Source: Demequina rhizosphaerae
GTDB taxonomy: Bacteria > Actinomycetota > Actinomycetes > Actinomycetales > Demequinaceae
Assembly: GCF_000971255.1 (NCBI RefSeq)
Contig: NZ_BBMC01000002.1
Coordinates: 711,577-775,576 of the forward strand
DNA: 64,000 bases
Reading direction: 5' to 3'
The translations under genes and the position numbers were made by a program. The notes under the pieces are model-generated. The model saw only the letters and a list, made by a program, of their open reading frames with translations, had not been told where the DNA came from and searched no databases. Below are positions 17,462-25,730 of this stretch, piece after piece; position 1 is the stretch's first letter, and every line of letters begins with the position of its first letter.

Positions 17462-19129
17462 TCAGCCCTTCGAGAGGGCGGCGTAGCGGAACTTGAACGA
17501 GGCGTCGAGGGTGTCCTCAGCGCCGGACACGTCGGTCCCGGTCACGGCGACCTGGGCGCCCTGCAGCAGCGGCAGGGTCGACAGGTCGGCGGCCACGGTG
17601 TCCTGGATCTCCTCGATGAGGCCGGCGCGGGCGTCCGCGTCGGTCTCGGTCGCCTGAGCGAGGATCAGCTCGTCGACCTTCTCGTTCGAGTAGTGGTTGC
17701 CCAGGAAGTTCTCCGTGAGGAAGAACGGCGTGAGGTAGTTGTCCGCGTCCGAGTAGTCCGGGAACCAGCCGAGCTGGTAGGCCGGGTACACGTCCGAGGT
17801 GCGGTCCTTCGCGTACTGGACCCACTCCGTCGACTGGAGGTCGACGGTGAACAGGCCGCTCGCCTCGAGCTGGTCCTTGACGAGCGCGTACTCGTCGGCC
17901 GAGCCGGAGCCGTAGTGGTCGGGGTTGTACTGGAGGCTGAGCTCGACCGGGGTCGCGACGCCGGCGTCCTCGAGCGTGGCGGCCGCCTTGTCGACGTCCG
18001 GAGCGCCCGCGCCGTCGCCGTAGAGCTCCTTGAGGGACTCGGTGGCGCCCGTCAGGCCCGCCGGGACGTAGGAGTACAGCGGGGTGAAGGTGCCGCGGTA
18101 GACCTGCTCCGAGATCTCGGCGCGGTCGACGATGTCCGCGACGGCCTGGCGCACGGCCAGGGACTTCGCGGCGTCGGCCTCGTCGGTGGCGGCGCCGTAG
18201 GGCATCGTGTCGAAGTTGAACACGATGTAGCGGATCTCGCCGCCGGGGCCGTCGATGACGTTGACGTTCTCGTCCTCGCGCAGGTCCGCGATGTCGGTGG
18301 CCGACAGCGAGCGGAACGCGACGTCGATGTTGCCCTGCTGGACGTCGAGCTTGAGGTTCGACTCCTCGGCGTAGTACTTGACGTCGACGTACTCCGTCTT
18401 GGCGGCGCCGAGCAGACCCATGTAGTCGGCGTTCGCCTCGTACGAGATGAGGTTGTTCTGGTCGTAGTCGGTGATGACGTACTGACCCGCGAAGGCGTTG
18501 CCCGCGACGATGTCGGCGTCCGGCGTGAGCGCGTCGGCGGCGAAGACGTCCTCGTCGACGATCGGGCCCGCGGGGCTCGACAGGATCTGCGGGAAGACCT
18601 GGTCGTTCTCCGACTTGAGGTGGAAGACGACGGTGACGTCGTCCACGGCCTCGACGCTGTCGAGGTTGTAGAGCAGCGAGCCCGGGCCGTTGCCGTCGTC
18701 GGCGCCCGACTCGAAGATCGCCATCATGCGGTCGAACGTGAACTTCACGTCGGAGGACGTGAGGTCGTTGCCGTTGGCGAAGGTGAGGCCCGGCTTGAGG
18801 ACCACGGTGTACTCGGTCGGCGCGGTGAACTCGGCGGACTCCGCGATGTCGGGCTCGACGTCGGGGCTGCCGTACGGCGTGTTGACGAGGAACGGGAAGA
18901 CCTGGTTCATCACCGCGAACGAGCCGTTGTCGTACGAGCCGGCGGGGTCGATCGTCGTGATCTTGTCGGTGGTGCCGACGATGATCGACTCGCTCATCGA
19001 CGAGCCGCCGTCGGCGCTCGCGCTGGAGTCCGACTCGGAGTCGCCGCCGGAGCACGCGGCGAGCGTGAGCGCGGAGGCCGCGATGCCGGCCACGAGGGCC
19101 GTGCGACGGAGGTTGGACGGGTACGGCAT
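17462..19129 (-). CDS. ABC importer substrate-binding lipoprotein, family 5 (peptide/nickel/oligosaccharide)
   Basis: 555 residues with a signal peptide and lipobox LAAC (Cys26). A Ser/Asp-rich linker is followed by the family-5 start IIVGTTDKITTIDPAGSYDN. Later features, SSDVKFTFDRMM, GNAFAGQYVITDYD and QLGWFPDYSDADNYLTPFF, are typical of DppA-type proteins; the last is common in actinobacterial peptide binders. Some members of this family bind cello-oligosaccharides, and a perfect CebR-type box lies about 300 bases upstream, so the ligand is open: peptide by sequence feel, beta-glucan by regulation. It heads the four-gene operon. ATG 19129 is preceded by AAGGAAGTACCT. Confidence 0.92.
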   Translation of the reverse strand: MPYPSNLRRTALVAGIAASALTLAACSGGDSESDSSASADGGSSMSESIIVGTTDKITTIDPAGSYDNGSFAVMNQVFPFLVNTPYGSPDVEPDIAESAEFTAPTEYTVVLKPGLTFANGNDLTSSDVKFTFDRMMAIFESGADDGNGPGSLLYNLDSVEAVDDVTVVFHLKSENDQVFPQILSSPAGPIVDEDVFAADALTPDADIVAGNAFAGQYVITDYDQNNLISYEANADYMGLLGAAKTEYVDVKYYAEESNLKLDVQQGNIDVAFRSLSATDIADLREDENVNVIDGPGGEIRYIVFNFDTMPYGAATDEADAAKSLAVRQAVADIVDRAEISEQVYRGTFTPLYSYVPAGLTGATESLKELYGDGAGAPDVDKAAATLEDAGVATPVELSLQYNPDHYGSGSADEYALVKDQLEASGLFTVDLQSTEWVQYAKDRTSDVYPAYQLGWFPDYSDADNYLTPFFLTENFLGNHYSNEKVDELILAQATETDADARAGLIEEIQDTVAADLSTLPLLQGAQVAVTGTDVSGAEDTLDASFKFRYAALSKG

Positions 19130-19672
19130 AGGTACTTCCTTCCTGGGATCCTGCGGCGCCACGAGACGTCAGGGCGGCCGTGGGAAGCATTCCTAGCACC
19201 AAGTGCCACGCCCGAACGGGGCGAACCGGGAATGTTTACAGCGCTGCAACATTTGGCCTCGGCCATCCCGTGTGGCGTGACCGAATCGTTACGGTCGCCA
19301 CGACGCTCGATCCACATCGTGAGACGCCTTCGGACGCATCGGCGCAGGAACCCTCGCAAGCCCGGACAAGCCGCCCGCCGGGCGGCCCTCGAGCGTCCGC
19401 GACATGAGACGCGCACGCCGGCTCTCGGCGTCGGATTGGGAGCGCTCCCAAACGACGTACGCCCTGCGAAGCGAGGGTGTCGCTCCCAATTGGCGGAAAA
19501 GTCGCGGAGAAGGCCGAAATCGGGGCGAAACGTCGTTGCCGCGCCCCGTCCGTCCCCCTACACTGTTGTTCGGCGACGGGCCGGATCACCGCCCCACTCG
19601 CCGAAGACGTCCCCGGGAGCGGACGGCCGCGGTGCCCCCCAGCGCAGCCGTCCCCCCGGGGCACCTTCGTCT
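19130..19672. other. Long 5' region of the Opp-type operon, no gene seen
   Basis: About 540 bases between the binding-protein start and the end of the PAP2 gene. It holds a perfect palindrome TTGGGAGCGCTCCCAA (19436-19451), a half-site 30 bases away (CGCTCCCAA, 19481-19489), and nearer the gene AATGTTTACAGCGCTG followed by CAACATT (19232-19254), an imperfect inverted repeat. Reading frames here lack coding character. Confidence 0.6.
19436..19451. promoter_or_regulatory. CebR/CelR-type LacI-family operator (TTGGGAGCGCTCCCAA)
   Basis: A perfect 16-base palindrome whose inner 14 bases, TGGGAGCGCTCCCA, equal the operator of the cellobiose/cellotriose-responsive repressors CebR (Streptomyces) and CelR (Thermobifida). 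It lies 307 bases upstream of the binding-protein start. The only downstream target on that strand is the Opp-type operon. A partial second site follows at 19481-19489. Two LacI genes are in the window but neither is adjacent. Confidence 0.75.
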
Positions 19673-20503
19673 TCAGGGCCTTCCGCTGCCCGCTGCTCCC
19701 CCGTCGCCGCCCTCCTCGGGCGCGTCGAGCTCCACGCCGGCCGTCGCATCGTCCACCGCGTCGCGCGCCCACGCGAGGTCCTCGTCCCCGGCCTCGCCCA
19801 ACGGCGTCGGGCGCTCGGGCGGGTCGCGCCGCTCGAGCGAGAGGTCCCGCCACCGTTCGAGCCCGACCACCACGCCGAGCACGCCGACCGCGACGCATGC
19901 GCCCGCGACCACGTCGGTGAGGAAGTGGTAGCCGAGGTAGAGGCGGCTGACTCCGACGAGCACGATGACCCCGATCGACGCGAGCGTCCAGCCCGCGAGC
20001 GCCCAGGACGCCTCCGCGTCCTCGTGCCACAGCAGGTAGCCGACGACGAGCACGAGCGTGGTCGCACCGATGGTGTGCCCCGAGGGGAACGAGCCCGAGG
20101 TCTCGCCCCCGGGGATGCTCATGAGGTCCGCCGCGGGGCGCGTGCGGCCGACCATGAGCTTGAGCGTGACCGACAGCGTCGTCGACAGCAGCATCGCGCC
20201 GACGAGCAGCGCCGGCTCCCACCACGAGCGCGTGATCCGCCACCACAGCAGCGCGATCACCGCGACGACGATGGGCAGGAAGACCGGGCCGAAGAGGTTC
20301 GTCACGCCGGTGAGGAAGGTCGTGAGGCCGTCGGTGCGGTTCTCCGCGAGCCATTCGAGCAGCGGCTCGTCCAGCCGCCAGAGGTCCTCGCGCTCGATCA
20401 CCCAGTCGAGCACGACGGAGAAGCCGACGACGCCCAGCCCGATGAGGACGACGGCCGGCCACAGGGCCAGCACCACGTCACGTGCGCGCATCCGGTGAGT
20501 CAT
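19673..20503 (-). CDS. PAP2-family membrane phosphatase
   Basis: 276 residues with about six membrane helices. The three phosphatase motifs are present: KLMVGRTRP near residue 140, PSGHT near 165, and SRLYLGYHFLTDVV near 210 with catalytic His and Asp. Such enzymes remove phosphate from lipids such as phosphatidic acid, undecaprenyl pyrophosphate or phosphatidylglycerol phosphate at the membrane. A long hydrophilic tail (about 55 residues, rich in Glu/Asp) is unusual and looks disordered. The start at 20503 (MTHRMRAR) is chosen over a second ATG four codons on because it has GGGTGG upstream. Reverse motif copy in the tail encodes VDDATAG. Confidence 0.88.
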   Translation of the reverse strand: MTHRMRARDVVLALWPAVVLIGLGVVGFSVVLDWVIEREDLWRLDEPLLEWLAENRTDGLTTFLTGVTNLFGPVFLPIVVAVIALLWWRITRSWWEPALLVGAMLLSTTLSVTLKLMVGRTRPAADLMSIPGGETSGSFPSGHTIGATTLVLVVGYLLWHEDAEASWALAGWTLASIGVIVLVGVSRLYLGYHFLTDVVAGACVAVGVLGVVVGLERWRDLSLERRDPPERPTPLGEAGDEDLAWARDAVDDATAGVELDAPEEGGDGGAAGSGRP

Positions 20504-20589
20504 GCGGACCACCCTAGGCATCGCCGCCGCGGCGGACGATGCGGCGCGCGCCGCCCCCGCGGAAGGGGCCGCGAGCCTCGGACGATGCG

Positions 20590-21447
20590 TCAGCCGGCGG
20601 AGCGCTCGCGCGCCACCATCGCCTCCTCGAGGGTCGGGGTGACGGGCTCGAGGCGCGCCGCGAGGCCGCCGAGGGCGTCCCGCACGCGGTCCTCGCCCGC
20701 GTCGACCGCGCGCACGTGGGTGCCCGCGAGCATGACGAGCACGCCCGCATCGTCGAGCGCCGCGAACGCGTCCTGCCAGCGGTCGGTGCGCACCGCGAGC
20801 GCGGTGGTGCCGCCGACGATGTCCGCGAGCTGGCCCGACGCGACCGCGACGCCCTGCGACATCAGCACGAGCCGGTCGCACTGCTCGGCCTCCTGCATGT
20901 AATGGGTGGTGACGAGCACGCCCACGCCGGCGTCGGCGCTGTCGTGCACCGTGTCCCACAGCCGGGCGCGCGACAGCGGGTCGACGCCCGAAGTCGGCTC
21001 GTCGAGCACGAGCAGCTCGGGTCCGTGGCCGAGCGCGGCCGCGAACGCGAGCTGGCGCTGCCGGCCCAGCCCGATGCCGCCCACGACGCGGTCGCGCGAT
21101 CCCGCGAGCGCATCGGGCACCGCGGTGGCGCGGGACCCGAAGGCCTCGTCCACGAACGCGAGGTTCTCCGCGACCGTGAGGTCGTCCCACAGCCCGAGGC
21201 CCTGGGGCACGTAGCCGAGGCGGGCGCGCCCCTCGCGCGACGGCGGGGCGTCGAACAGCGCGAGCTCGCCCTCGGTCGGCGGGAGCAGGCCCAGGATCAT
21301 GCGGATGAGCGTGGTCTTGCCGGCGCCGTTGGCGCCGAGCAGGCCGACGATCTCGCCCGGGCCGACGGTGAGCGACACGTCGTCGACCGCGGTGAAGTCG
21401 CCGAAGCGGCGGGTCACGCCGGAGGCGCGGATGAGCGGTTCGGTCAC
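20590..21447 (-). CDS. ABC exporter ATPase, second half of a split YbhF-like pair
   Basis: 285 residues from GTG 21447 (VTEPLIRASGVTRRFGDFTA). Walker A GANGAGKTT, Walker B LLVLDEPTSGVDP, and TTHYMQEAEQCDRL near the switch His. The signature motif is GLGRQRQLAF instead of LSGGQ; that divergent form is usual for the C-terminal ATPase domain of YbhF-type exporters. After residue 215 a regulatory-like extension is present. It directly follows the first ATPase gene (end 21449; starts overlap) and a permease, so the three make one exporter. A motif copy (20580-20589) abuts the stop codon. Confidence 0.9.
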   Translation of the reverse strand: MTEPLIRASGVTRRFGDFTAVDDVSLTVGPGEIVGLLGANGAGKTTLIRMILGLLPPTEGELALFDAPPSREGRARLGYVPQGLGLWDDLTVAENLAFVDEAFGSRATAVPDALAGSRDRVVGGIGLGRQRQLAFAAALGHGPELLVLDEPTSGVDPLSRARLWDTVHDSADAGVGVLVTTHYMQEAEQCDRLVLMSQGVAVASGQLADIVGGTTALAVRTDRWQDAFAALDDAGVLVMLAGTHVRAVDAGEDRVRDALGGLAARLEPVTPTLEEAMVARERSAG

Positions 21448-21448
21448 G

Positions 21449-22255
21449 TCAGGCTCCCTTCGCGATGGCCGCGGCGACCACGGCGTCCTCGATGTCCGCA
21501 ACCCGCGCGGTGCCGGCGGGCGGCTCCTCGGGCGACCACACCCGGTACCGGCGCCCGCGCCGCCACGTGCGCTCGGGATCGCCGGGCGCGTCGGCCGCGA
21601 CCACGTGGCCGGGGACGCCGTCGAGCACGTCCGCGGGGGTGCCGTCGAGCAGCACGGACCCGCCGTTGAGCACGAGCACGCGGTGCGCGCGCTCGGCCTC
21701 GTCGAGGTAGGTGGTCGCCATCACGACGGCCGCGCCCTGCGAGGCCGCGAGCGACACCATCCGCCAGAGGTCCACGCGGCTCACCGGGTCGACGCCGGTG
21801 GACGGCTCGTCGAGGATGAGCAGGTCCGGCCGGTGGAGCATCGCGAGCGAGAAGGCGAGCTTCTGCCGCATGCCGCCCGAGAGGTTGCGGGCGAGCCGCG
21901 AGGTCGCGGACTCGAGGCCGGCGCCCTTGAGCAGCGCGGCGCGGCGCTCCTCCAGGACGTTGCCCGACAGCCCGTGGGCCGCGGCGACGAAGGCGATGTT
22001 CTCGTCGACCGACAGGTCGCGCCACACGCCCGCGGCCGTGGGCATGAAGCCGATGCGCTCGAGCGCGGGCGCGCTCACCTCGCCCGCCGCGGGCCGGATC
22101 GCGCCGGCGAGGGTCCGCAGCAGCGTGGTCTTGCCCGCGCCGTCCCCGCCGACCACCGCCACGATCTCCCCCGGCTCGACCGCCATCGAGACGCCGGCGA
22201 GCGACATGTGGCCGCCCCGCTCGACCGTGAGGTCGCTGACACCCCAGGCGGTCAT
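21449..22255 (-). CDS. ABC exporter ATPase, first half of a split YbhF-like pair
   Basis: 268 residues. Walker A GGDGAGKTTLLRT near residue 36, signature NLSGGMRQKLAF, Walker B LLILDEPSTGVDP, and ATTYLDEAERAHRV in place of the usual switch His (TTY rather than THY), which hints at reduced hydrolysis at one site. In E. coli YbhF, two such domains are in one chain; here they are separate adjacent genes. The start (22255) overlaps the permease stop by one base (TGATG). Substrate unknown; YbhFSR-like systems export cationic or antibiotic compounds and possibly ions. Confidence 0.88.
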   Translation of the reverse strand: MTAWGVSDLTVERGGHMSLAGVSMAVEPGEIVAVVGGDGAGKTTLLRTLAGAIRPAAGEVSAPALERIGFMPTAAGVWRDLSVDENIAFVAAAHGLSGNVLEERRAALLKGAGLESATSRLARNLSGGMRQKLAFSLAMLHRPDLLILDEPSTGVDPVSRVDLWRMVSLAASQGAAVVMATTYLDEAERAHRVLVLNGGSVLLDGTPADVLDGVPGHVVAADAPGDPERTWRRGRRYRVWSPEEPPAGTARVADIEDAVVAAAIAKGA

Positions 22256-23292
22256 CACGCCGCCTTCGCCTTCGCCCGGTGGTGGGCGCTGGGCGCGAGG
22301 TCGCGGCGGAAGCGCAGCACGGCCGCGGAGAAGACGAGCAGCGCCATGCCGGTGAGCACGGCGTACGGCAGCCACAGCGCCTCGAGCCCCGCGCCGCGCA
22401 GGAAGATGCCCTGCGCGATCTCGACGAAGTAGGTGAGCGGCAGGCAGCGGCCGATCGCCGCGATCGCGGTGGGCATCGCGTCCAGCGGGAAGATGAAGCC
22501 CGACAGCAGGATCTGCGGGAGCAGCATCATGATCGCGAGCTGGATCGCCTGCGCCTGGGTCTGGGACGCGGTGGAGATCAGCACGCCGAGCCCGAGCACG
22601 ACGAAGAGGAAGATGCCCGCTCCCAGCGCGAAGAGCCACGGGTTGCCGTTGAACGGGACGTCGAAGATCCATACGCCCAGCAGCGTCACCACGAGCATGT
22701 CGAACGAGGCGAGCAGGAAGTACGGGGCGATCTTGCCGACGATGACGTCGGCGGGCCTGAGGGGCATCACCGCGAGCTGCTCGAGCGTGCCGGTCTGGCG
22801 CTCCTTGACCAGCCCGATCGACGTGATGATCGTGCCGATGAAGGTGAGGATGAGACCGATGAGCGCCGGCACCATCACCCAGGACGTGTCGAGGTCCGGG
22901 TTGTAGAGGATGTCGACCTGCACCTGGTCGCCCATGCGACCGAAGGCGGCGGAGGCGCTCTGCGCCGTGAAGAGGCTCGCGCCGTCGACGTACGCGGTGG
23001 GCGGCTGCGTCGTCGTGTCGATCACGACCTCGGTGTCGTTGTCCTGCATCCAGGTCAGCGCATCGTCCGTCGTCGCGTCCGCGTCGACCTCGCCGATGTC
23101 GAAGAGGTCGGGGGCGTTGGCCGCGACCTGCTCGGCGCCGGGCCCGATCACCCGCGTGGGGATCGAGTCGACGGTGAAGTTCGCGGCGTAGCCGAAGATC
23201 GTGAGCAGCACGATCGGCAGGATGATCAGCATCGCCATCGTGCGCCGGTCGCGGCGGAGCTCACGGAACTCCTTGAGGATCATCGCCTTCAT
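22255..23292 (-). CDS. ABC-2 type exporter permease (YbhS/YhhJ-like)
   Basis: 345 residues. Begins MKAMILKEFRELRRDRRTMA, then the first helix (LIILPIVLLTIFGYAANF), a 140-residue extracellular domain, and five C-terminal helices with GLVKERQTGTLEQLAVMPL, the ABC-2 family coupling motif. First gene of the three-gene exporter unit; a second permease is absent, so a homodimer is likely. I use the ATG at 23292, which has AAGGGCGACC upstream, rather than an in-frame ATG 14 codons earlier. A reverse motif copy in the exterior domain encodes TDDALTW. Confidence 0.9.
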   Translation of the reverse strand: MKAMILKEFRELRRDRRTMAMLIILPIVLLTIFGYAANFTVDSIPTRVIGPGAEQVAANAPDLFDIGEVDADATTDDALTWMQDNDTEVVIDTTTQPPTAYVDGASLFTAQSASAAFGRMGDQVQVDILYNPDLDTSWVMVPALIGLILTFIGTIITSIGLVKERQTGTLEQLAVMPLRPADVIVGKIAPYFLLASFDMLVVTLLGVWIFDVPFNGNPWLFALGAGIFLFVVLGLGVLISTASQTQAQAIQLAIMMLLPQILLSGFIFPLDAMPTAIAAIGRCLPLTYFVEIAQGIFLRGAGLEALWLPYAVLTGMALLVFSAAVLRFRRDLAPSAHHRAKAKAA

Positions 23293-23452
23293 CAGGGTCG
23301 CCCTTCTCGATGGATGCTCGTCGTTATTCTCCACCTAGGGAAAAACTAGCGCATCCGGCGAGCGCAAACGTCACCCCAGGTCCCACTCCCGTCAGCATGG
23401 CCCTGGCGGCAGGCGGTGTCGATGGCAGCGCGCCGGATGGGACGATGCGCGC

Positions 23453-23911
23453 ATGCGAATCACCGTGGCCGACCCGGCCGTCCCCGACGTGGTCGCGCTG
23501 CTGGCCGAGCACCTCGCCGACATGCACGCCACCTCCCCCGCCGAATCCGTCCACGCGCTCGACGTCGAGCGGCTGCGCGCGCCGCACGTGACCTTCCTCG
23601 CCGCGCGCGACGATGCGGGCGGCCTCATGGGCGTCGGCGCGCTGGCCGAGCTCGGCGACGGGCACGCGGAGGTGAAGTCGATGCGGACCGCTCACGCGCA
23701 CCGCGGCGCGGGCGTCGCGGCGGCGGTGCTGGACTCGCTCGTGGACGCGGCGCGGGCGCGGGGCTGCACCCGGGTGAGCCTCGAGACGGGGACGGAGGCG
23801 TACTTCGCGGCCGCGCATCGTCTCTACGAGCGGGCGGGGTTCGTCGAGTGCGGGCCCTTCGCCGGCTACGGCGAGGACCCGCACTCGAGGTTCTACACGC
23901 GAGAGCTCTAG
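23453..23911 (+). CDS. GNAT-family N-acetyltransferase
   Basis: 152 residues with the GNAT fold. Strand beta4 GLMGVGALAELGDGHAEVKS; the acetyl-CoA loop RTAHAHRGAGVAAAVLDSLV near residue 80 matches R/Q-x-x-G-x-A; C-terminal YERAGFVECGPFAGYGEDPH is typical of the PhnO/YedL-like branch. It acetylates an unknown amine in the cytoplasm. A motif copy (23440-23449) lies directly before the ATG and reads GGGACGATGCGCGC; no good ribosome site is seen other than GGATGGG. Confidence 0.9.
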   Translation: MRITVADPAVPDVVALLAEHLADMHATSPAESVHALDVERLRAPHVTFLAARDDAGGLMGVGALAELGDGHAEVKSMRTAHAHRGAGVAAAVLDSLVDAARARGCTRVSLETGTEAYFAAAHRLYERAGFVECGPFAGYGEDPHSRFYTREL

Positions 23912-23915
23912 CGGC

Positions 23916-24057
23916 GTCGACTCCCCCGTCGACTCCCCCGTCGACTCCCAATGACGCTTGTGACGGGAACGATGCGGCGTGAAGGATGGGGCGGCCCCAT
24001 CCGTCACGCCGCGCTCATCGCGTCGCATCTGTCATTGGGAGTCGACCGGGAGTCGAC
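23916..24057. repeat. Long near-perfect inverted repeat between convergent genes
   Basis: Arms of about 65 bases pair around a centre near 23992. The left arm begins with three direct copies of GTCGACTCCC (spaced by CCC or CC), then AATGAC and GCGGCGTGAAGGATGGGGC; the right arm is the complement with few changes (GCCCCATCCGTCACGCCGC, later GTCATTGGGAGTCGAC). It ends five bases after the GNAT stop and 18 bases before the stop of the opposing permease gene. A near-copy of the window motif (GGAACGATGCG) sits in the left arm. May be a bidirectional terminator or a small mobile palindrome. Confidence 0.8.
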
Positions 24058-24074
24058 GGCGGCGGTCGACGTTC

Positions 24075-25730
24075 TCAGCCCTTGAGGTCGCGCGCTCGAT
24101 AGCCCGCGACGCCGAGCGCGAGGAGCACCGCGGTCGCGCCGAACAGCACGACCGGCTGGTACCAGTACATGCCGTTGTCGAGCGGGAACTCCCACGTCAC
24201 GTAGTAGTAGGGCGACACGTGGGCGATCGGCTCGAGCGCATCGTTCACCGCGGCGAAGGCCGTGAGCGCCCACCCGATGATCGCGACGCCCGTGCCCATG
24301 CCGATCGCGATGCGCGGCACGCCCGTGAACGCGCCCGCCGCGAACGACGCGGCGCCGAGCACGGTGCCGAGCCCCGCGAGCAGGAGGCCGGTCGCGGCGA
24401 TGTTCGCGTAGGACATGCCGAGCGAGCCGACCCAGTTGCCCAGCGCGATGCCGGCGGCGATCATCGCGGCCACCGCGAACGAGACCAGCACCATCGCCGT
24501 CGCGCGGCGCCAGGCCACCGTCGCGCGCGAGACCTGCGAGGTGAGCAGCACGGAGATGGTGCGACGCTGCTCCTCGCGGGCGAGCGCGGCGCCCGCGGCG
24601 ATCGCGGGCACGGCGATCGCGACCGGCGCCAGGATCGACAGCCCCTCGCCGTGGTACCAGCCCTCGGGACGCGAGTAGTCGGCGAAGCCGACCATCGCCA
24701 TGATCGAGTCGGGGAAGGCCTCCGCGAACTGGCCCACGAAGTCCGAGACCGCGTTGAACAGCGGACCCATGACGGCCATCATGAAGAACATCCCGCCGCC
24801 CGCGATCATCACGAGCGCGCGCGAGTCGCTGAGCGCCATGCCGACCATGCCGCGCGTGCTGGAGCCGCCCTGGAGCATCGCGAGGACCGGCGCGAGGCGC
24901 TCGTCCTCCTGCAGCCGCGCGACCAGCGGCAGGCGCCCCTCGCCCGAGCGGAGGTCGCGGCGCACCAGCGCCGCCCAGCCGACGAGCACGAGCCCCGCGG
25001 TGATCGCGAGGAGCACGCCCATCTGACCCCAGTCGACGCCGTTGGTGAGCGGCGCGGACGCGTTGATGTAGTGCCAGGGGAAGATCTTCGCCCAGTCCTC
25101 CCAGCCCTCGAACATGGGCAAGAGACCGGACGCGAGGAACGACACGACGAGGTAGGCCGTCGCGATGCCGGAGGCGAGCTGCTGCTGGCCGGTGGCGGCG
25201 CCGATCGCGAGCGCGACCGCGCCGTAGAGCATCGACACGACGAGCACGTGGAGCGTCGCGGCGCCGATGTTCACGCCCGCGGTCGGCTCGCCGAACATCA
25301 CCGTGATGCCGAAGTAGCCGGCCCACGCCAGCACGTTGACCGCGAGGGCGATGGTGAGGATCGCGAGCGACTTCGAGGCGAACAGCCGCGAGCGCGAGCG
25401 GGGCGCCGTGGTGAGCACGTTCATCGTGCCGTCCCGCTCCTCGCCCGCGATGGCGGCGGCGCCCATGGAGATCGCGATGCCCGCGACCACGAAGGGGCCG
25501 AGGAAGTTGAACATCATCGACATCATGAGCCCGGTGACGCCCGCGTCCCCGCTGATGCCGATGAGGGTCGAGTAGAACTCGGGCATCTCGTCGAAGAAGG
25601 CCACCGCATCGTCCCCGATGCCGGCGTACGCCCACATGCCGAAGACCGCGACGAGCCACAGCGAGCCGACGCCGATGAGGGCGCCGAGCCAGCGGTCGCG
25701 GACCGTCTTGAGGTAGAGGGTCTGGAGCAT
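24075..25730 (-). CDS. ABC exporter permease with 12 or so helices (tandem ABC-2 domains)
   Basis: 551 residues in two similar halves, each with about six membrane helices: half 1 (MLQTLYLKTVRDRWLGALIG, GAAAIAGEERDGTMNVLTTA) and half 2 from about residue 265 (GMVGMALSDSRALVMIAGGG, AALAREEQRRTISVLLTSQV). The E-E-x-x-G/R-T repeat is the ABC-2 permease coupling motif. A fused two-half permease can work with an ATPase dimer. The TGATG overlap with the upstream ATPase gene indicates translational coupling. Substrate unknown. A reverse motif copy encodes GDDAVAF in the first exterior loop. Confidence 0.9.
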   Translation of the reverse strand: MLQTLYLKTVRDRWLGALIGVGSLWLVAVFGMWAYAGIGDDAVAFFDEMPEFYSTLIGISGDAGVTGLMMSMMFNFLGPFVVAGIAISMGAAAIAGEERDGTMNVLTTAPRSRSRLFASKSLAILTIALAVNVLAWAGYFGITVMFGEPTAGVNIGAATLHVLVVSMLYGAVALAIGAATGQQQLASGIATAYLVVSFLASGLLPMFEGWEDWAKIFPWHYINASAPLTNGVDWGQMGVLLAITAGLVLVGWAALVRRDLRSGEGRLPLVARLQEDERLAPVLAMLQGGSSTRGMVGMALSDSRALVMIAGGGMFFMMAVMGPLFNAVSDFVGQFAEAFPDSIMAMVGFADYSRPEGWYHGEGLSILAPVAIAVPAIAAGAALAREEQRRTISVLLTSQVSRATVAWRRATAMVLVSFAVAAMIAAGIALGNWVGSLGMSYANIAATGLLLAGLGTVLGAASFAAGAFTGVPRIAIGMGTGVAIIGWALTAFAAVNDALEPIAHVSPYYYVTWEFPLDNGMYWYQPVVLFGATAVLLALGVAGYRARDLKG

